64,000 nucleotides of DNA from Pseudomonas solani (GTDB lineage Bacteria; Pseudomonadota; Gammaproteobacteria; Pseudomonadales; Pseudomonadaceae), in contig NZ_AP023081.1 in assembly GCF_026072635.1 (NCBI RefSeq), positions 3,344,501 to 3,408,500 of the forward strand, given 5' to 3'. Within the stretch, counting starts at the first letter, position 1; each line of letters begins with the position of its first letter. Positions 42,278-51,794 of this stretch are shown here, piece after piece. The notes beneath the pieces are model-generated. The model worked only from the letters and a program-made list of their open reading frames with translations. It made no database searches and was not told where the DNA came from. Both the position numbers and the translations under genes were made by a program.

Positions 42278-43882
42278 ATGGCGCGCAAGACCGTCGCCAT
42301 CGGCTTTATCGGCGCCACCCTGGACCGCATGGGCAAGGGCGCCGAGCGCTGGAACAAGTGGCGCCCCAGCGTCGGCCTGTGCCAGCAGCCGGATCTGCTG
42401 CTGGACCGCCTGGAGCTGATCCACGGCAGCGATGCCCGCGACCTAGGGCTGGCCCAGCGCATCAAGGGCGATGTGGAGCAGGTGTCGCCGCAGACCGAGG
42501 TGGTGCTGCACGAGATGCCGCTGCACAACCCCTGGGACTTCGAGGAGGTGTATGCGGCGCTGCACGACTTCGCCAGTGCCTACCGCTTCGATACCGAGCG
42601 CGAGGACTACCTGGTGCACATCACCACCGGGACCCACGTAGCGCAGATCTGCTGGTTCCTGCTCACCGAGGCGCGTTACCTGCCGGCGCGCCTGGTGCAG
42701 ACCTCGCCGGCCCGCCGCCGCGACGAGGATCGCCACGCCATCGGTACCCACTCGCTGATCGACCTCGACCTGTCGCGCTACGACCATATCGCCTCGCGCT
42801 TTCAGCGCGAGATGCTGGAGAGCCTGGCGCTGCTGAAGTCCGGCATCGCCACGCGCAACGCGGCGTTCAACCGCAGCATCGAGCAGATCGAGCGGGTGGC
42901 GCTGCGTTCCCGCGCGCCCATGCTGCTGGTGGGGCCGACCGGGGCGGGCAAGTCGTTCCTGGCGCGGCGCATCTTCGAGCTGAAGGATGCGCGCCACCAG
43001 ATCAAGGGCCGCTTCGTCGAGGTGAACTGCGCGACCCTGCGCGGCGACGGCGCGATGTCGGCGCTGTTCGGCCATATCAAGGGCGCCTTCACCGGCGCGC
43101 AGAACGCCCGCGATGGCCTGCTGCGCGCGGCGGACGGCGGCATGCTGTTCCTCGACGAGATCGGCGAGCTGGGCCTCGACGAGCAGGCCATGTTGCTCAA
43201 GGCCATCGAGGAGAAGCGCTTCTTCCCCATGGGCTCGGACCGTGAGGTGGAAAGCGATTTCCTGCTGATCGCCGGCACCCACCGCGACCTGCGCACGCGG
43301 GTGACCGAGGGGCTGTTCCGCGAAGACCTCTATGCCCGTATCAACCTCTGGACCTTCGAACTGCCGGGCCTGGCCGGGCGCCGCGAGGACATCGAGCCGA
43401 ACATCGATTTCGAACTGGAACGCCACGCCCGCGAGCAGGGGCGCATGGTGCGCTTCAACGTCGAGGCGCGGCGCCGCTACCTGGCCTTCGCCTGTTCGGG
43501 GGAAGCGCGCTGGGCGGGCAACTTCCGCGAGCTGTCGGCCTCGATCACGCGCATGGCGACCCTGGCCGACAGCGGCCGCATCGACGAGGTGTTGGTGCAG
43601 GAGGAGATCGACCGCCTGCGCTACGCCTGGGGCGCCCAGGGGCAGGCGGATGATGGCCTGGCGGCGCTGCTCGGCGAGCGGGTGGTGGAGCTGGACCGCT
43701 TCGACCGCCTGCAGCTGGCGGCGGTGGTCGCGGTGTGCCGCGAGGCGAGCAGCCTGTCCGAGGCGGGGCGGCTGCTCTATGACGTCTCGCGCCAGGCCAA
43801 GGCGCAGCCCAATGATGCCGACCGGCTGCGCAAGTACCTGGCGCGGTTCGGCCTGGAGTGGAAGGACCTGGCCGCCGGGTAG
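42278..43882 (+). CDS. rtcR: RtcR, sigma-54-dependent activator of the RNA-repair operon
   Basis: This 534-residue protein has an N-terminal CARF-like (Rossmann) sensor to about residue 180. Its ligand loop HITTGTH is at 114-120. In homologues it senses RNA ends or cyclic-phosphate RNA fragments and releases inhibition of the ATPase. The AAA+ domain has Walker A GPTGAGKS at 219-226, the sigma-54 contact loop GAFTGA at 269-274, and LFLDEIGELGLDEQ as Walker B. A C-terminal HTH-type region follows (SSLSEAGRLLYDVSRQ). It is divergent from rsr across the promoter region, and coupled to the upstream YiiX-like gene. Confidence 0.96.
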   Translation: MARKTVAIGFIGATLDRMGKGAERWNKWRPSVGLCQQPDLLLDRLELIHGSDARDLGLAQRIKGDVEQVSPQTEVVLHEMPLHNPWDFEEVYAALHDFASAYRFDTEREDYLVHITTGTHVAQICWFLLTEARYLPARLVQTSPARRRDEDRHAIGTHSLIDLDLSRYDHIASRFQREMLESLALLKSGIATRNAAFNRSIEQIERVALRSRAPMLLVGPTGAGKSFLARRIFELKDARHQIKGRFVEVNCATLRGDGAMSALFGHIKGAFTGAQNARDGLLRAADGGMLFLDEIGELGLDEQAMLLKAIEEKRFFPMGSDREVESDFLLIAGTHRDLRTRVTEGLFREDLYARINLWTFELPGLAGRREDIEPNIDFELERHAREQGRMVRFNVEARRRYLAFACSGEARWAGNFRELSASITRMATLADSGRIDEVLVQEEIDRLRYAWGAQGQADDGLAALLGERVVELDRFDRLQLAAVVAVCREASSLSEAGRLLYDVSRQAKAQPNDADRLRKYLARFGLEWKDLAAG

Positions 43883-43969
43883 CGGCCGTGGCGTGAGCCG
43901 GGTGGCAGCCCAGGCCGCCGGGCTCGGCTATCCTGTGCGCCTTTCGAACAGGCCGAGCAAGGACCGCCC

Positions 43970-44530
43970 ATGAACCTCCCTCACTCCGTCGAGCAACTGC
44001 GCGAGCGCTGCGCGGCGGGAGAATCCTTCGATTACCTGTACTTCTGGGGCCACAGCAGCGCCCCCGGCGCGCCGCTGGGCAAGGCCTGTTTCAGCCAGTG
44101 GTTCAAGTCGCCCTTCACCCTGGATGGCGTGCGCTACGCCACCGCCGAGCACTGGATGATGGCCGGCAAGGCACGCCTGTTCGGGGATGAGCAGGCGCTG
44201 GAGCGCATCCTCGCCGCCCGTACGCCGGCCGATGCCAAGGCGCTCGGTCGCGAGGTCCGTGGTTTCGATGACGCCCGCTGGCGGACCCACAGCTTCGACC
44301 TGGTGGTAGAGGGCAATCTCGGCAAGTTCGAGCAGAACCCCGACATGCAACGGGTGCTGCTGGGCACCGGCACCAAGGTGCTGGTGGAGGCCAGCCCGGT
44401 GGACCCGGTCTGGGGCATCGGCCTGGCCGAGGCGGACGCGGCGGCGCGTGAGCCTGCCACCTGGCGTGGCCTCAACCTGCTGGGCTTCGCCTTGATGCAG
44501 GTGCGTGAGCGATTGGGAGGGCAGGCCTGA
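43970..44530 (+). CDS. NADAR-family (YbiA-like) N-glycosidase
   Basis: This 186-residue protein shows the family pattern: FWGHSSAPGAPLGKACFSQW, AEHWMMAGKARLFGD, ADAKALGREVRGFDDARW, GNLGKFEQNPDMQRVLLGTG and DPVWGIGL. NADAR enzymes hydrolyse N-glycosidic bonds, of riboflavin intermediates in YbiA and of ADP-ribosyl-guanine in recently described members. Its position 87 bases after rtcR raises a possible role in repairing modified nucleic acids; this is inference. Its TGA shares one base with the next gene's ATG. Confidence 0.9.
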   Translation: MNLPHSVEQLRERCAAGESFDYLYFWGHSSAPGAPLGKACFSQWFKSPFTLDGVRYATAEHWMMAGKARLFGDEQALERILAARTPADAKALGREVRGFDDARWRTHSFDLVVEGNLGKFEQNPDMQRVLLGTGTKVLVEASPVDPVWGIGLAEADAAAREPATWRGLNLLGFALMQVRERLGGQA

Positions 44531-45453
44531 TGTTCACCGACGACGAACTGCAACGCCTGCGCCGGCACGGATTGGTGCCTTTCGCCGGGCGCATCATTCA
44601 CGAGGCCCGGCCGCCGATCACCGATGCCGAGCTGGCCGAGGTGGAGCAGCGCCTGGGGCGCCCGCTGCCGCCGACCCTGGTGCGGCTGTGGCGTGTCGCC
44701 TTCGGTGGCCGCCTCGATTACGACGTCCAGGTGGACTACCAGGGCCATCTGCATCCCTTCTCCCTGAGCGAGCTGTTCTTCCCCGGCAGTGACGGCTACC
44801 ACGACCTGTGGGGCTGGGTCGAGCACGAGGAGGAGGGCGCTCGGGAGTTCGCCGAGGACGACGGCCGTGAGTGGGATGGGCGCCTGGCGTTCCTGCCCGT
44901 GGGCGGCTTCGAGTACCTGGAGCGCATCTATGTCCGCATCGAGCCGGGTGACAATTTCGGCGCTGTCTATGCCTGGAGCAAGGGGCTGCCGCCGGCCTGG
45001 CCCATGCGCCTGCACGAGGATTCCTTCGCCCGGGTGGCGGACGATCTGGAAGGGCTGTTCGCCCAACTGGTGTATTACAGCGACCCCTTTGCCGAGGGCG
45101 CCGACGGTACCGGCCTGGAGCTGGACGAGGCGCTGGACCCGCTGGCCGCCGAGGATGCCGGGTTGGCGCAGCGGCTGCGGGCTGGGATGAGCGCCCAGGT
45201 GCAGGACTGGCGCGGTGCGCTGGAGGACGGCCGGCTACTGGCCGCGCCGGCCTTGCAGCGCCTCGCTCTGGAACACGCCGTGGAGGCCGGTGACGAAGCA
45301 CTGCTGACGCGTCTGGCCGATGCGGGTGTGGACCTCGGGCAGCTGATCCGCGGTGGGGCGAATGCGCCGGTATACGCCCGCCTGCTCAAGCGCGAGGCCG
45401 TGGTGGCCTGGTTCGCTGGACGCGGCATCGCCGAGCGCTACCTCGATCAGTAG
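44530..45453 (+). CDS. SMI1/KNR4 (SUKH) family protein
   Basis: This 307-residue protein has an N-terminal SUKH-1 fold of about 170 residues (ITDAELAEVEQRLGRPLPPT, LVRLWRVAFGGRLDY, LAFLPVGGFEYLERIYVRIE). A C-terminal acidic helical region with short ankyrin-like units follows (LERLALEH-like LQRLALEHAVEAGDEALLTR, LADAGVDLGQLI). SUKH proteins are common immunity factors against polymorphic toxins but also occur alone. Start overlaps the NADAR stop (ATGA type), so they are coupled. No toxin gene is adjacent. Confidence 0.8.
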   Translation: MFTDDELQRLRRHGLVPFAGRIIHEARPPITDAELAEVEQRLGRPLPPTLVRLWRVAFGGRLDYDVQVDYQGHLHPFSLSELFFPGSDGYHDLWGWVEHEEEGAREFAEDDGREWDGRLAFLPVGGFEYLERIYVRIEPGDNFGAVYAWSKGLPPAWPMRLHEDSFARVADDLEGLFAQLVYYSDPFAEGADGTGLELDEALDPLAAEDAGLAQRLRAGMSAQVQDWRGALEDGRLLAAPALQRLALEHAVEAGDEALLTRLADAGVDLGQLIRGGANAPVYARLLKREAVVAWFAGRGIAERYLDQ

Positions 45454-47304
45454 TGGTACCAGCGCAGCTGCAGCATCACTTCGTTGTCATTGCCGCCGAG
45501 CTGGCTGAAGGAGCGCTCGGCGGAGAGGCGCAGGCCCAGGTCTGGGCCCAGCTCCCATTGCTGGTTGAGTGACAGGCGCCGGCGCACCTCGCCGTTGTGG
45601 AAGTAGTCGCCGGCCGCTTCCAGGCTGAGGGTGCCCAGGGGGTTGCGCCAGAGCAGCCCGGTATCGAAGCCGCCGGCCCCGGCGACGAAGGCGCCGAAAT
45701 CCGGGTTGTGCTCCACCCGGGCGGTGGCCAGGGCGTAGTAGAGGGCGTCGTCCCCCAGTTGCCAGCTGCCGCCCACGCCGCCGTTGAGGTGGCTCACCAG
45801 GGTTTCGTCACCGTCCTTGCCGGGCACCCGTTCCAGGCCGCCGGCCACCTGCCAGGACCAGGGCTGCAGCAACTGGGTGCGCGGGGTCAGCGAGCGGATG
45901 GTGGCGAAGTCCAGTTGTTGCAGCTGCCAGTGGTTCTGCTCGTACTGGCGCAGCTTGAGCTGGAGGATTTCGATCTGCGCACCGAGGGGAAGCCGGCGAG
46001 GTTGTCGTTGAGGTCGTGGTAGGCCATGCGCAGGCCGTACTCGGCGTAGGCGCGGTCTTCACGGCTGCCTACGCCCAGTTGCCAGGTGCGCGACTCGTGG
46101 CCTTCCTCGGGCAGCGCCGGGCGTTCGGCCTGCAGCGGGGGCGGCGGGTTCTGGTTGATCGCCCGCAGCAGCTGGAAGCTGCGTTGCGCACGGGCGCCGC
46201 TGCGTTCCTCGCCGGTGGAGCGGTAGCGCTCGAGGCGGAAGGCGGCGTCCTGGATCAGCGCGCGGCGCGGGGCGGGCAGGGCGCGGAAGGCCGGGTCGTC
46301 CAGCAGGCCTTCATCTTCCGCCAGGCGCAGGACCCAGTCCTGCTCGTCGCCATCCAGTGGCGCGGCACGGGCCATCAGTTCCTTTTCCCGCGAGGGGCGG
46401 TAGTCGATCTGCTCCACCAGCCCGGCGTCCTTGATGGCGCGCACGGTGTCGGTGGGGATGGCGGTGAGCGGGAACTGCTCGGTGAGCTCGATGCCGGGGC
46501 GGGCGATCTCCAGCAGCTCCAGCAGGCGGTAGGAGCAGTTCTCGTCGAAGAAGAAGTAGTCGAAGCGCACCTGGCGCAGCTCCCACACGTGCTCGACCAT
46601 GCGCCCGGTTTCCTCGGCGGTGAGATTGAGTCGGTACTCCCACAGGTCGCGGTTTTCCAGGCGGCTGTATTCCTTGAGCTTGTCGCGGTAGGGCACCAGG
46701 GCGAAGAGGCCGGGGTAGCCCCCATCAGGCCCTTCCAGGCGTAGAGGATGCTGTTGTCCGCGCCTTCGATGAAGGCACCGAAGTTGAGCGCGTAGCTGAG
46801 CAGGGCAGAGTTGTTCTCCTGCACGTCGGGCTGGTCGATGCGCAGCAGGGTGTGGCCGAACATGGACGAGGGGCTGTTGAGGTAGGCCGCAGGGAAGATC
46901 AGCACCGTGCTGTGGGGGTTGATGTCGCGGTACCAGTTGGCGAATTCGCTGCAGGCCGGCGCCGACAGCCCGGTCAGCTGCAGGCGTTCGCGCAGCCAGC
47001 GGGTGCGCGCCGGGTAGAGGCATTGCGGGTGGCGATCGCCGAGGCTGGCGTCCTGGTAGAGGGCGTTCACCGTGGCGGCGAGTTCGGCGGCGGGGTCGCT
47101 GTCGCCGTTTTCGGCGAGGAAGAAGCGTTCGTCGTCGACGTAGCTGCGCCAGCCGCCGAGCTTGCCGGTTTCGTAATGGCCGAGGGCGATCCAGTAGGGG
47201 TCTTGCGCCAGGCGCTGCAGGGTTTGCTGGGGAATGGCGGGGGCCGCCATCAGGTGTGTACAGGTGCAGAGCGCCAGGAGGGAGAAGATCCGTTTCAACT
47301 GCAC
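45447..47304 (-). pseudogene. DUF4105 (Lnb-type) periplasmic protein, two frameshifts
   Basis: It starts at GTG 47304 with a signal peptide (RIFSLLALCTCTHLMAAP). Family blocks are DPYWIALGHYETGKLGGWRS, SSMFGHTLLRIDQP, RFDYFFFDENCSYRLLELLE (conserved catalytic-type Cys/Asn context), and a C-terminal beta-rich region ending MLQLRWYHY. The frame breaks twice: at the C5 run 46719-46723 (restoring one base gives KGLMGGYPGLFALV) and at the G4 run 45986-45989 (restoring one base gives LAGFPLGAQIEILQLKLRQY). With both restored the protein is 619 residues. Both breaks sit in short C/G runs, so sequence error is likely. It is divergent from the Lon-like gene, and its end overlaps the SUKH gene's 3-prime end by seven bases. 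Confidence 0.88.
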
Positions 47305-47516
47305 TGCTCGCTTTCGCCTGGGGAGGGGATGGGCGAGCTTTGGCGATGCCCGGGGTGGGTGTCAAGCAAGGCCAGAATGCACGATTGCGCAAGCCTTCCG
47401 ATGCATTTGCGAAGCGCCTCGCGCTGCGCTCCGCTGAGGTCGGAACGCCTTGCAACGCGGACGAAGGCGGCGCCAGAATGCGGCCATTGCTTCCGCGTCA
47501 CCCATAAGGATTTCCG

Positions 47517-50030
47517 ATGCCCGATCCCCTCGCCGCTTCCCTGCGCCTGGCGCCCGATGCGCTCACCCGCCCCTTCGACTCCAAGCAGTTCGCCTTCGCC
47601 ACCACCGACGACCTCGAACCTTTCCGCGGCGTGCTCGGCCAGGAGCGCGCAGTGGAAGCCCTGCAGTTCGGCGTCGCCATGCCGCGCCCGGGTTACAACG
47701 TTTATGTGATGGGCGAGCCGGGTACCGGTCGTTTCTCCTTCGTGCAGCGCTACCTCAAGGCTGAAGGCAAGCGCCTGGAAACGCCGATGGACTGGGTCTA
47801 CGTCAACAACTTCGAGGAGCCGCGCGAGCCCCGCGCCGTGCAGTTGCCACCGGGTGAGGCGAACGCCTTCATCACCGACATCGGCCAGCTTGTGGATAAC
47901 CTGCTGGCGACCTTCCCGGCGGTGTTCGAGACGCCCACGTTCCAGCAGAAGAAGAGCGCGATCGACCGCGCCTTCAACCAGCGTTACGACCGTGCCCTGG
48001 ATGTGATCGAGCGCCTGGCGCTGGAGAGGGACGTGGCGCTCTACCGCGACAGTGCCAATATCGCCTTCACCCCGATGAAGGATGGCAAGGCGCTGGACGA
48101 GGCCGAGTTCGCCCAACTGCCGGAAGCCGAGCGCGAACGCTTCCACGAGGATATCTCCAGCCTGGAGGAGCGCCTCAACGAGGAGCTGGCCAGCCTGCCG
48201 CAGTGGAAGCGCGAGTCCAGCAACCAACTGCGCCAGCTCAACGACGAGACCATCACCCAGGCCCTGCAGCCGCTGCTGTGCGTGCTCTCCGAGAAGTACG
48301 CGGAGAACGCTGGCGTGGTCGCCTACCTGCAGGCCATGCAGGTGAACCTGCTGAAGACCGTGGTCGACCAGATGCTCGACGACAAGCCGGACCTGCAGCG
48401 CCGCGAGATGCTCGAGGAGCAGTACTGCCCGAGCCTGGTGGTGGGCCATCCGGCCAGCGGCGGCGCGCCGGTGGTGTTCGAGTCGCACCCGACCTACGAC
48501 AACCTGTTCGGCCGCATCGAGTACGGCACCGACCAGGGCGCCCTCTATACCAGCTACCGGCAGTTGCGCCCGGGTGCCCTGCACCGCGCCAACGGCGGCT
48601 TCCTGGTGCTGGAGGCGGAGAAGCTGCTGAGCGAGCCCTTCGTCTGGGACGCGCTCAAGCGCGCCCTGCACTCGCGCCAACTGAAGATGGAGTCGCCCCT
48701 GGCCGAGTTGGGCCGGCTGGCCACGGTGACCCTGACGCCCCAGGTGATCCCGCTGCAGCTGAAGGTGGTGATCATCGGTTCGCGCCAGCTGTATTACACG
48801 CTGCAGGACCTGGATCCGGACTTCCAGGAGATGTTCCGCGTGCTGGTGGACTTCGACGAGGAGATCCCGCTGTCTGAAGAGACCCTCGAACAGTTCGCCC
48901 AACTGCTCAAGACCCGTACCTCGGAGGAGGGCATGGCGCCGTTGAGCGCTGCCGCGGTGGCGCGCCTGGCCACCTACAGCGCGCGCCTGGCGGAGAACCA
49001 GAAGCGCCTCTCGGCGAAGATTGGCGACCTGTTCCAGCTGCTCAGCGAGGCGGACTTCGTGCGCCAGCTGGCCGGCGAGAAGGTGACCGATGCCGAGCAC
49101 ATCGAGCGTGCGCTGAAATCCAAGGCGACCCGCACCGGGCGCGTTTCGGCGCGCATCCTCGATGACATGCTGGCGGGCATCATCTTGATCGACACCGATG
49201 GCGCGGCGGTGGGCAAGTGCAACGGCCTCACGGTGCTGGAGGTGGGCGACTCGGCCTTCGGTGTTCCCGCCCGGATTTCCGCCACGGTGTACCCGGGCGG
49301 CTCGGGCATCGTCGACATCGAGCGCGAGGTCAACCTTGGCCAGCCCATCCACTCCAAGGGCGTGATGATCCTCACCGGTTACCTGGGCAGCCGTTATGCA
49401 CAGGAGTTCCCGCTGGAGATTTCCGCGAGCATCGCCCTGGAGCAGTCCTACGGCTACGTCGATGGCGACAGCGCTTCCCTGGGCGAGGTCTGCACCCTGA
49501 TCTCTGCCCTGTCGCGCACGCCGCTGAAACAGTGCTTCGCCATCACCGGCTCGATCAACCAGTTCGGCGAGGTGCAGGCAGTCGGCGGGGTCAACGAGAA
49601 GATCGAGGGCTTCTTCCGCCTCTGCGAGGCGCGTGGCCTGACGGGCGAACAAGGCGTGATCATCCCCCAGGCCAACGTCGCCACCCTGATGCTCGACGAG
49701 CGCGTGTTGCAGGCGGTGCGTGCCGGACGCTTCCATGTCTACGCGGTGCGCCAGGCCGACGAGGCGCTGAGCCTGCTGGTGGGCGAGGCGGCGGGCAGCC
49801 CGGACGACAAGGGCCGTTTCCCCAAGGGCAGCGTCAACGCCCGGGTGGTGGAGCGCCTGCGCGAGATCGCCGAGATGGGCATGGAGGAGGAAGAGAAACC
49901 CGATGCGGCCAAGGAAGCCGTCGCCGCGCTGGAGAAAGCGCCGGCGCCGGCCAAGCCTCCGCGCAAGGGACCGAAGAAGGAGCCCGGCAAGAAGACCCCG
50001 CCCGAGGACAAGATCCAGGGGCCGGCCTGA
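47517..50030 (+). CDS. Lon-like ATP-dependent protease (LonB/YcbZ type)
   Basis: This 837-residue protein has an N-terminal AAA-type domain with VYVMGEPGTGRFSFVQRYL as a variant Walker A, followed by a long helical insertion. A P-loop partner region (NGGFLVLEAEKLLSEPFVWD) and the C-terminal Lon protease domain follow. The catalytic dyad is S652 in GDSASLGEVCTL and K695 in NEKIEGFFRLC. It ends in a Lys/Pro-rich tail. There is no Lon N-domain, so it belongs to the LonB/YcbZ-like group, soluble here. Position matches PA4576. The tail KPPRKGPKKEPGKK is probably disordered. Confidence 0.92.
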   Translation: MPDPLAASLRLAPDALTRPFDSKQFAFATTDDLEPFRGVLGQERAVEALQFGVAMPRPGYNVYVMGEPGTGRFSFVQRYLKAEGKRLETPMDWVYVNNFEEPREPRAVQLPPGEANAFITDIGQLVDNLLATFPAVFETPTFQQKKSAIDRAFNQRYDRALDVIERLALERDVALYRDSANIAFTPMKDGKALDEAEFAQLPEAERERFHEDISSLEERLNEELASLPQWKRESSNQLRQLNDETITQALQPLLCVLSEKYAENAGVVAYLQAMQVNLLKTVVDQMLDDKPDLQRREMLEEQYCPSLVVGHPASGGAPVVFESHPTYDNLFGRIEYGTDQGALYTSYRQLRPGALHRANGGFLVLEAEKLLSEPFVWDALKRALHSRQLKMESPLAELGRLATVTLTPQVIPLQLKVVIIGSRQLYYTLQDLDPDFQEMFRVLVDFDEEIPLSEETLEQFAQLLKTRTSEEGMAPLSAAAVARLATYSARLAENQKRLSAKIGDLFQLLSEADFVRQLAGEKVTDAEHIERALKSKATRTGRVSARILDDMLAGIILIDTDGAAVGKCNGLTVLEVGDSAFGVPARISATVYPGGSGIVDIEREVNLGQPIHSKGVMILTGYLGSRYAQEFPLEISASIALEQSYGYVDGDSASLGEVCTLISALSRTPLKQCFAITGSINQFGEVQAVGGVNEKIEGFFRLCEARGLTGEQGVIIPQANVATLMLDERVLQAVRAGRFHVYAVRQADEALSLLVGEAAGSPDDKGRFPKGSVNARVVERLREIAEMGMEEEEKPDAAKEAVAALEKAPAPAKPPRKGPKKEPGKKTPPEDKIQGPA

Positions 50031-50148
50031 CCAGGCGATGACCGGTCACGGCGCTTGCGGGCGTCGTGGCTGGTCAGTCATTGAGCGATAAGGGCCGGCC
50101 CAGCGCGGCTGCCGGTCCGACAGACTTTTCACCACTCCATCCACAGGC

Positions 50149-50171
50149 TTATCCACAGCTGGCGTGGATAA
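50149..50171. promoter_or_regulatory. Paired DnaA-box palindrome
   Basis: TTATCCACA (50149-50157) is a perfect DnaA box. With the preceding C it forms CTTATCCAC, mirrored by GTGGATAAG seven bases later. A third TTATCCACA occurs at 50673-50681 on the far side of the next gene. It is possibly a DnaA-regulated promoter or titration site; no origin genes are nearby. Confidence 0.55.
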
Positions 50172-50240
50172 GGTTTCCTCACTTCCTCACGGTTGCATGC
50201 GGGTGTAGGCTGGCCGCAGGTCTACGCGAGGAACGCCGTT

Positions 50241-50582
50241 ATGTCCCGCAACCTCTGCCTTACCCGTCAATGCCTGGGGTTGGTTACGCGCATCGAGTGC
50301 GTGATCCTGCCACTGGCTGGAGAGAAGGGACTCTGGACGCTTATCTGCGCGGCCGGCATCTCCGGGGCGCAGCCCTCCGCGCTCAAGGCGCAGGGCCCAT
50401 TCCACGGGCCTTTCGTCGCTGAATCGGTACTGTCTGCGATTGCCTCTTGCCTGGCCGAGCTGGGCTACTGCGAATGCGCGGACCCGATGATCTGGCGTAT
50501 CCATGTGCAGGGTGAGTTGCGCCGGCTGAACGGCGAGCGGCGTCACAGCCTGGGCAGCTTCCTGTTCAGCCCGGAGACCTGA
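50241..50582 (+). CDS. Small protein of unknown function (PA4575-like)
   Basis: This 113-residue protein has five cysteines (LCLTRQCLGLV, RIECV, YCECADPM). ATG 50241 follows GCGAGGAACG as the ribosome-binding site. Sequence such as GPFHGPFVAESVLSAIASCL suggests a compact globular fold. The position corresponds to PA4575; no function is known. It is bracketed by DnaA-box sequences on both sides. Confidence 0.7.
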   Translation: MSRNLCLTRQCLGLVTRIECVILPLAGEKGLWTLICAAGISGAQPSALKAQGPFHGPFVAESVLSAIASCLAELGYCECADPMIWRIHVQGELRRLNGERRHSLGSFLFSPET

Positions 50583-50672
50583 CGGCCGTCGCGTTGAGCA
50601 GCTTTTGCGCAGCGCCCGACAAGCCCCGACTACGCCTGCTCCGGGCCATCGTTCCCAAGACTGTTCACAGGG

Positions 50673-50681
50673 TTATCCACA
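50673..50681 (+). promoter_or_regulatory. DnaA box upstream of the UPF0114 gene
   Basis: A perfect TTATCCACA, preceded by TTCACAGGG and followed by GCTG, 97 bases upstream of the UPF0114 start. The sequence TTATCCACAGCTG is shared with the 50149 site. Confidence 0.5.
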
Positions 50682-50777
50682 GCTGTTGGGGATATTTCGA
50701 GGCATTACTTGCCTGTTTTTCTGTAGGAATGTGCTCGTTATACTCGCCGCCAGTTTTGATTCTGGATGCGAGGCTTC

Positions 50778-51272
50778 ATGGAACGCTTATTGGAAAACAC
50801 GATGTACGCGGCGCGCTGGCTGCTGGCGCCCATCTACTTCGGCCTGTCCCTGGCGCTGTTGGCGCTGTCGCTGAAGTTCTTCCAGGAGGTCTATCACGTC
50901 CTCCCGCATGTTTTCGAGAAAACCGAAGCCGAACTGATCCTGGTGCTGCTGTCGCTGATCGACATGTCGCTGGTGGGCGGCCTGCTGGTGATGGTGATGA
51001 TCTCGGGCTACGAGAATTTCGTCTCCCAGCTGGATATCGATGAAGGCAAGGAGAAGCTCAGCTGGCTGGGCAAGATGGATTCCGGCTCGCTGAAGATGAA
51101 GGTGGCCGCGTCCATCGTGGCGATCTCGTCGATCCACCTGCTGCGAGTGTTCATGGATGCGCAGAACATCGATAACGCCAAGATCATGTGGTACGTGATC
51201 CTGCACATGACCTTCGTGATCTCGGCGTTCGCCATGGGTTACCTGGACAAGATGACCAAGCACGATCACTGA
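50778..51272 (+). CDS. UPF0114 family membrane protein (YqhA type)
   Basis: This 164-residue integral membrane protein has about four hydrophobic segments: AARWLLAPIYFGLSLALLAL, ELILVLLSLIDMSLVGGLLV, KVAASIVAISSIHLLRVFMD and WYVILHMTFVISAFAMGYLD. The MERLLENTMYAARW opening and GYENFVSQLD motif define UPF0114. ATG 50778 is preferred since GAGG lies 6 bases upstream. Function is unknown. Confidence 0.9.
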   Translation: MERLLENTMYAARWLLAPIYFGLSLALLALSLKFFQEVYHVLPHVFEKTEAELILVLLSLIDMSLVGGLLVMVMISGYENFVSQLDIDEGKEKLSWLGKMDSGSLKMKVAASIVAISSIHLLRVFMDAQNIDNAKIMWYVILHMTFVISAFAMGYLDKMTKHDH

Positions 51273-51289
51273 TCGCCTTCCTGCTCCAC

Positions 51290-51326
51290 CATGACCGCCC
51301 GTCAGCGTCCTGCTCGCGGGCGGTCG
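51290..51326 (+). terminator. Hairpin after the UPF0114 gene
   Basis: GACCGCCCG and CGGGCGGTC pair over a 15-base loop soon after the stop; only a weak T-rich tail follows, so termination efficiency is uncertain. Confidence 0.5.
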
Positions 51327-51402
51327 TGTTTCTGCCCGGCGGTTTTGATCCTGTACAGAAACTGTATTTAACTTTTTCCTGTACAGACCGCGAGGTGACG
51401 CC

Positions 51403-51708
51403 ATGAACCTGCAGACCCTTTCCAGCGAAGCCCGTGCCGGGCATATCGAGGGGCTCGACCTCATCTCCATGGAAGGGGGCATCTACCTGTTGCAGGCGCA
51501 TATCGATGGGCGCTGCCACACCCTGGACGATGGCCGTGGCCACGCGATGCAACTGCGCTCGGTGGAGCATGCGCGGGGGCTGTTGCACGAGCTGCCGCGC
51601 CTGCCTTTCTATCTGGTGCATGCGTCGGTGCACGACGAGATGTGCGGCATCGCCCCCGATGGGCGCAGCGCGTTGCGGGTGCCGCTGTCGATGGGCTCCT
51701 GCCGCTGA
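51403..51708 (+). CDS. DUF6482-like small protein
   Basis: This 101-residue protein begins MNLQTLSSEARAGHIEGLDL. A middle segment GGIYLLQAHIDGRCHTLDDG and a C-terminal LPFYLVHASVHDEMCG fit a small alpha/beta family found throughout Pseudomonas (PA4573-like). The GAGGTGACG ribosome site precedes ATG 51403. Function is unknown. Confidence 0.75.
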   Translation: MNLQTLSSEARAGHIEGLDLISMEGGIYLLQAHIDGRCHTLDDGRGHAMQLRSVEHARGLLHELPRLPFYLVHASVHDEMCGIAPDGRSALRVPLSMGSCR

Positions 51709-51794
51709 ACGGGCGGGGTGCGATGCGGGGATAGGGCGCGGAAGGGGGGCTGTGCTAGTCTGGCCGACCTTTTTTCCAGAGCGGAGCCCCGGCC

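Noticed and set aside
43970..45453. Toxin-antitoxin or polymorphic toxin system
   Set aside because: NADAR and SUKH are suggestive, but no toxin domain is encoded in the flanking genes.
50101..50700. Chromosomal replication origin
   Set aside because: DnaA boxes are present, but dnaA, dnaN, gyrB, rpmH and an A/T-rich unwinding element are absent.
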